A stretch of DNA of 64,000 nucleotides, taken from the NCBI GenBank assembly GCA_027366585.1, contig DAHXNF010000059.1, positions 118,675 to 182,674 of the forward strand, given 5' to 3'. Below, in pieces: positions 59,706-64,000 of the stretch. Within the stretch, counting starts at the first letter, position 1, and each line of letters begins with the position of its first letter. This DNA is from Thermoplasmatales archaeon. Lineage in GTDB: Archaea; Thermoplasmatota; Thermoplasmata; Thermoplasmatales; Thermoplasmataceae. A program made the translations under genes and the position numbers. The notes under the pieces are model-generated. The model was not told the origin of the DNA. It saw nothing but the letters and a program-made list of their open reading frames with translations, and ran no database searches.

Positions 59706-60953
59706 TTACTTACCTGCGAATATTTTCAGGCTCTCCCTGAGAGCATCGAGAACAGGCATGTGCTCACCCGATAAATAGCTTATCAACGCACCGCCTCCCG
59801 TGGAAGCATGCGTGATCTTTCGCATGAGTCCCATTCTCTCAAGGGCACTCAGGGTATGCCCTCCACCCGCTATTGTTAGTGCCCCGGATTCTGCCACTTC
59901 ACTGAAAACTTCCCTTGTCCCGACTGAATACTGATCTATCTCATACATTCCCATTGGGCCGTTCATGAAGATTGCATCTGCTTTTTTTATATAACCGGAA
60001 AATTTGACAATGGTGTCAACGCCGATGTCCGCAATGAGATCACTGTCTTGGATCTTTGATCCTATCTCGACCCTGCGTCCGGAAGGGTTAAGCACTGCAT
60101 CATCGGGTAGTATTATCCTGCCAGGGTATTTACTGTATAGATCCGAGCACTTCTTGATCAGTTCAGCGTAGTTCTTGTTGTTCTTCTTTATAAAGGCAAG
60201 TGAACGCTCTCCAATATTCTTCCCGATCGCATAGAGAAAAGCGTTCCCGACAACTCCTCCTGCCAGGATGTGATCCACGACCCCCTTCTCAAGGAAGCTT
60301 CCTGCAACAGTGATTGACTCGTTTATCTTTGCACCCGCAAGTATGGCTACCTTCTTTCCGGTAGATGGCGCCCTGAATTTCTCAAGAGCGCTTATCTCCC
60401 TCTCGATAAGCCTGCCCGCCACGTTTGGCTTAAGTGATCTAAATCCTGTCAGCGTGATCTGCGGCCTATGGATTGCTGGAAACGCGTCTATTACGTAATA
60501 ATCCATCAAGGGAGAAAGCATTCTCACTATGTTCGATGATACCATAGTCTCGAGGTCCGCTCCATCAAGGGAAACCTCCTCAGAATAGAAACGGCTGTTC
60601 TCGAGCATTATGATCTCGCCCGGCTTCATTTTCTGAACTGCTGTCGTCACTGCGGACCCAAAGAGCTGATCGATGAACCTTATCTCTTTCTTGATCAGCA
60701 TTCCTAGATGACTGGCATGGGCCCTGAGGCTTACAAAGTCATCCTTACCAGGCCTGCTCTGGTGTGCGATAATGACCAGCTTGGATCCCTTCAATTCGTT
60801 GATGGTGTCAACATGCGCGTTGAACCTGGAATAATCAAGTATGTCGCCTGTTGACGGCTCTATGGGGGCATTAACGTCCAAGCGAAGAAAGACCGTCTTT
60901 CCATTAAAGTTGAAGTCATCAAGAGTGAAAAAATCCTTTCTGGCAGTTTCCAC
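59706..60953 (-). CDS. pgk: phosphoglycerate kinase
   Basis: FLRLDVNAPI, IIAHQSRPG, FMNGPMGMYE, TIAGGGHTLSAL. Confidence 0.97.
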   Translation of the reverse strand: METARKDFFTLDDFNFNGKTVFLRLDVNAPIEPSTGDILDYSRFNAHVDTINELKGSKLVIIAHQSRPGKDDFVSLRAHASHLGMLIKKEIRFIDQLFGSAVTTAVQKMKPGEIIMLENSRFYSEEVSLDGADLETMVSSNIVRMLSPLMDYYVIDAFPAIHRPQITLTGFRSLKPNVAGRLIEREISALEKFRAPSTGKKVAILAGAKINESITVAGSFLEKGVVDHILAGGVVGNAFLYAIGKNIGERSLAFIKKNNKNYAELIKKCSDLYSKYPGRIILPDDAVLNPSGRRVEIGSKIQDSDLIADIGVDTIVKFSGYIKKADAIFMNGPMGMYEIDQYSVGTREVFSEVAESGALTIAGGGHTLSALERMGLMRKITHASTGGGALISYLSGEHMPVLDALRESLKIFAGK

Positions 60954-61202
60954 GTCGGATCATGCCGTGGCACTATTTGTTGTTTTTCTGTTCGGTCGTC
61001 TACATCAGAGCAAATTAAAGCCTGTGTTCTGTAAAGCAGGAAATGCCGAACAAAAGACAAATCGCTCTGAAACGATCTGCAGGCGGTTCATATGCAGTAT
61101 CTATACTGGAACCTATCTTTAAGTTCATTCCTGGCAAACTTTCAGGAATCAACAAGAAAAAAATATTGTAAATTAAATATTGCTTGGAGATCACTATGCT
61201 GA

Positions 61203-61949
61203 ATGAAAGGTGTCATAACCGCAGCAGGTCTCGGCACAAGGTCCGGCCTCGAGGGAAGACTGAGGAAAGAATTGCTTCCAATTTACCTGAAGCTTGGTAA
61301 CAGTATAGTCTTGAGGCCAATTTTAGATGCGGTATATTCAAGAATGGTGTCCCATGGGATACATGACATCGCTATAGTTCTCAATCCCATGGACGAGATA
61401 ACACATGCATATGTCAGGGCAAATCTCCCAGACGCAACAATACTTCACCAGCCAAGGCAGAATGGTTTCGGCGATGCAGTCCTGCAGGCACGCGACTTCA
61501 TCGGCGACAGCGACTTCCTCCTGAATGCAGGCGACGGCCTGATCCTGGATGACAGATCATATTCAACCGGCCTGGAAATTCACAGGAAAACCGGCTCATC
61601 CTTACTGTATCTGATGAAGGTTGAAAACCCAAGCAGGTACGGTGTCGCAGAAGTCACGTCACAGGGCAGCTGCATGCGCGTTTCGGGAGTAGAGGAGAAA
61701 CCGGCAAACCCAAAATCTGATCTTGCGCTTTGTGCAACATATATTTTCAGGAGTGAAATACTTGAGAAAATCGATTCAAAACAAGGCAGAAACATTGAAT
61801 TTACACCTGCGATTCAGGAATTTATTTCAGCAGGCGGTACCATTCTTGCTGTAGAAATTGCGAGGGACGACTGGATAAGCGTGGGGCATGCAGTTGACTA
61901 CACTGAATCCCTTCATCGTACCCTCAATGCAGCAAGAAAATCAGGATAA
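61203..61949 (+). CDS. NDP-sugar nucleotidyltransferase (glucose-1-phosphate uridylyl/thymidylyltransferase family)
   Basis: VITAAGLGTRSGLEGRLRKELLPI, GFGDAVLQARDFIGDSDFLLNAGDGLI. Confidence 0.92.
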   Translation: MKGVITAAGLGTRSGLEGRLRKELLPIYLKLGNSIVLRPILDAVYSRMVSHGIHDIAIVLNPMDEITHAYVRANLPDATILHQPRQNGFGDAVLQARDFIGDSDFLLNAGDGLILDDRSYSTGLEIHRKTGSSLLYLMKVENPSRYGVAEVTSQGSCMRVSGVEEKPANPKSDLALCATYIFRSEILEKIDSKQGRNIEFTPAIQEFISAGGTILAVEIARDDWISVGHAVDYTESLHRTLNAARKSG

Positions 61950-63113
61950 GCCTTTACTCTCTTTCCATGTGGTCCTGGGCATTATTACCTCACGGAGGCC
62001 AAGGATTCTCTTCCTGTGCTTCTCGAGATCCCTGATTATCTCGGATATCCCTTCCTGCAGGCTCCTCCTGGGCCGGTACCCAAGTTCGCGCAACTTCTTC
62101 ATCTCAGGATTGTAGTAATGTGCTTCCTTCTCAATCCGCGGGTTTGGAACATTCTCTATCACAGCAGGATCTTTATGACCCATGTCATATATACGCTTTA
62201 CTTCGTTAGCTAGATCCATCACAGAATAATAGTCATCAAACTGGTTGAACACCCTGTATTCACCTTTCTCGGGTGGATTTTCGGCGGCAATGGTAAGGCA
62301 CTGAATGCTATCATCAAGAGAAAGGAAGCCGCGTGTCTGCCCCCCCTTTCCGTAAGGGGTAATGGGAAGGCCGGCCACAGCCTGTGCACAGAACCTGTTA
62401 AGAGCAGTGCCCCACACCTCGTCGATGTCTAGGCGGGTACTAGATTTTAGATGCATGAGCGCGTCTGTCCGCGTACCATATACGACACCCTGCATCACGT
62501 CTGTGACGCCTATTTCCCAAAGCCTGTTGGCAAACATTAGGTTGTTTGAATCATGAACCTTAGACCAGTGGTACCAGGAGCCGGCATTTTTTGGAAAGGG
62601 CAAGAAATCCCTCCTGCCATTGTACTCGATATTGAAGAACCCCTCCGGAATATCGATGTTCGGTGTGCCGTACTCGCCCATCGTCCCAAGCTTTAGCAGG
62701 TGGCAATTTGGGGCATGATCCTTCAGTGCATATACCAGGTTCAGGGTCCCTATCATGTTCTTCTGAAGCGTCTCTGTAGCCTGTTTCAGGCCTATCATTG
62801 AATAAGGAGCCGATCTCTGCTCGGCAAGATGAACAACGCAATCCGGATTGAACTTCTTTACAGAATCATAAACGATTCGCGGTTCGCTGACGTCTCCCCG
62901 TACGAACCCGATATCCTTTCCTGTCTCATCCCTGATTTTATTTAACCTGCTTTTCATTGTCCCAATTCCGATAGCAGAAGCCGAGTGGACTTCCTTGACT
63001 CTCTTCCTGGTGTAGAAATTATCAATTCCTGATACATTATGTCCACGCTCTAGCAGATGAAGAGCAAGTGGCCATCCAATATATCCATCTATTCCCAGGA
63101 TTAGAACACGCAT
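61941..63113 (-). CDS. NAD-dependent epimerase, UDP-sulfoquinovose synthase-like (SqdB/Agl3-like)
   Basis: MRVLILGIDGYIGWPLALHLLERGH, VVHLAEQRSAPYSMIG, TMGEYGTPNIDIPEGF, ATG 63113. Confidence 0.85.
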   Translation of the reverse strand: MRVLILGIDGYIGWPLALHLLERGHNVSGIDNFYTRKRVKEVHSASAIGIGTMKSRLNKIRDETGKDIGFVRGDVSEPRIVYDSVKKFNPDCVVHLAEQRSAPYSMIGLKQATETLQKNMIGTLNLVYALKDHAPNCHLLKLGTMGEYGTPNIDIPEGFFNIEYNGRRDFLPFPKNAGSWYHWSKVHDSNNLMFANRLWEIGVTDVMQGVVYGTRTDALMHLKSSTRLDIDEVWGTALNRFCAQAVAGLPITPYGKGGQTRGFLSLDDSIQCLTIAAENPPEKGEYRVFNQFDDYYSVMDLANEVKRIYDMGHKDPAVIENVPNPRIEKEAHYYNPEMKKLRELGYRPRRSLQEGISEIIRDLEKHRKRILGLREVIMPRTTWKESKGLS

Positions 63114-63237
63114 AGTTGGATCATTGCTAGTTGAATTATAATGATTCCCCTCAGGCCTTTTAGGCTTAAAACAATGGATTAAATGACATATTTTCCAAGT
63201 TGCAGCAACAATAAATATCCTGCTTCCATTCAAAGCT

Positions 63238-63858
63238 GTGTCCTCTGGCTTCATTTATGTATTTCTGGCGGTGTTCATGCCGCTTTTCGTAGTAATAGAT
63301 CCATTTGGATCTCTTGTCTTATATCTGGGTATAACTTCCGGAATGACTCCTGAGGCCAGGAAGACTATAACAAAGGACGCTTCATTCTACGGTTTTGTGA
63401 TCCTGGTATTCTTTGCGCTCGTTGGCAGATATATACTCCTCTTCTTCGGAATTAGCACAGAAGCACTTGAACTTGCAGGCGGACTGATCCTCCTGATAAT
63501 GGGGATACAGATGGTCAGGGAGGGGGATCGCCCAAAATCGCAAGGAGGAAACGTTGAGCCAGATGTGGGCATTGTTCCACTAGCAACACCCCTGCTTGCC
63601 GGCCCTGGCGCAATATCGCTTGTTATCATTCTTATGAACGGACCCTTTTACCCGGACCAGGTCCTTACTTTAGTATCCGTGGGCCTCCTGTTTATCATCG
63701 TGTTCATATTCTTCACACTGTCCGATAGAATACTCAAGGTAATGGGAGCAAAGAGCATGAAGGCAATTACTAGGATTTTTGGTCTGCTTGTTGCAGGCTT
63801 TGCCATACAGTACATGCTCCTCGCACTGCAGGGTCTTGGACTCATTACCCTTCCATGA
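63238..63858 (+). CDS. MarC-family membrane protein
   Basis: VVIDPFGSLVLYLGITSGMT, GIQMVREG, VPLATPLLAGPGAIS; GTG start. Confidence 0.93.
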   Translation: MSSGFIYVFLAVFMPLFVVIDPFGSLVLYLGITSGMTPEARKTITKDASFYGFVILVFFALVGRYILLFFGISTEALELAGGLILLIMGIQMVREGDRPKSQGGNVEPDVGIVPLATPLLAGPGAISLVIILMNGPFYPDQVLTLVSVGLLFIIVFIFFTLSDRILKVMGAKSMKAITRIFGLLVAGFAIQYMLLALQGLGLITLP

Positions 63859-63922
63859 TCCAATTTTATATGGTTAAGTAAACGGATAACTATACATACT
63901 TCTGATATATATATCATTAACA

Positions 63923-64000
63923 ATGAAAGCCAAAGAAGTCCTGAATTTATTGCAGATATCCAGGAAGACCCTCCATGTCTATTCGAAGGATGGCAGGATC
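63923..64000 (+). mobile_element. start of a probable IS607-type serine recombinase gene (truncated by window edge)
   Basis: MKAKEVLNLLQISRKTLHVYSKDGRI, MerR-like N-terminus typical of IS607 TnpA. Confidence 0.65.

Noticed and set aside
1-64000. CRISPR array, rRNA, prophage or defence island
   Set aside because: No spaced direct repeats, rRNA-like segments, phage structural genes or recognisable defence genes seen on either strand.

Overview
The window is ordinary-looking, gene-dense archaeal chromosome, about 90% coding. It is most consistent with Thermoplasmata (Thermoplasmatales / Cuniculiplasma-like). That placement is an inference from ribosomal protein L15e, thermosome, prefoldin-FtsY, a probable tungsten AOR, an Agl3-like epimerase, leaderless TATA promoters and the absence of bacterial signals. 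About 65 protein genes, two tRNA genes (Ser-UGA and Thr-CGU) and the start of a probable IS607-type element at the right edge can be supported. No CRISPR array, rRNA, prophage or obvious defence island was seen. The observations most worth a second look are: (1) a divergent tungstate/molybdate transporter and Tfx-type regulator locus with a perfect 18-bp palindrome GTAAACATTAATGTTTAC between them, whose ABC ATPase appears to have lost several catalytic motifs; (2) a 92-aa protein with two C-x2-H-x12-H-x3-H fingers, i.e. C2H2 spacing with the second Cys replaced by His; (3) a small ORF beside tRNA-Ser, split by an A-AAA-TAG site followed by a 6-bp hairpin, which is either a fresh pseudogene or a -1 recoding site; (4) a DsrE-TusA-SQR-like sulfur-handling cluster; (5) a decayed surface-glycoprotein-like gene. 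All functional calls come from reading translated motifs by eye; no database search was run.
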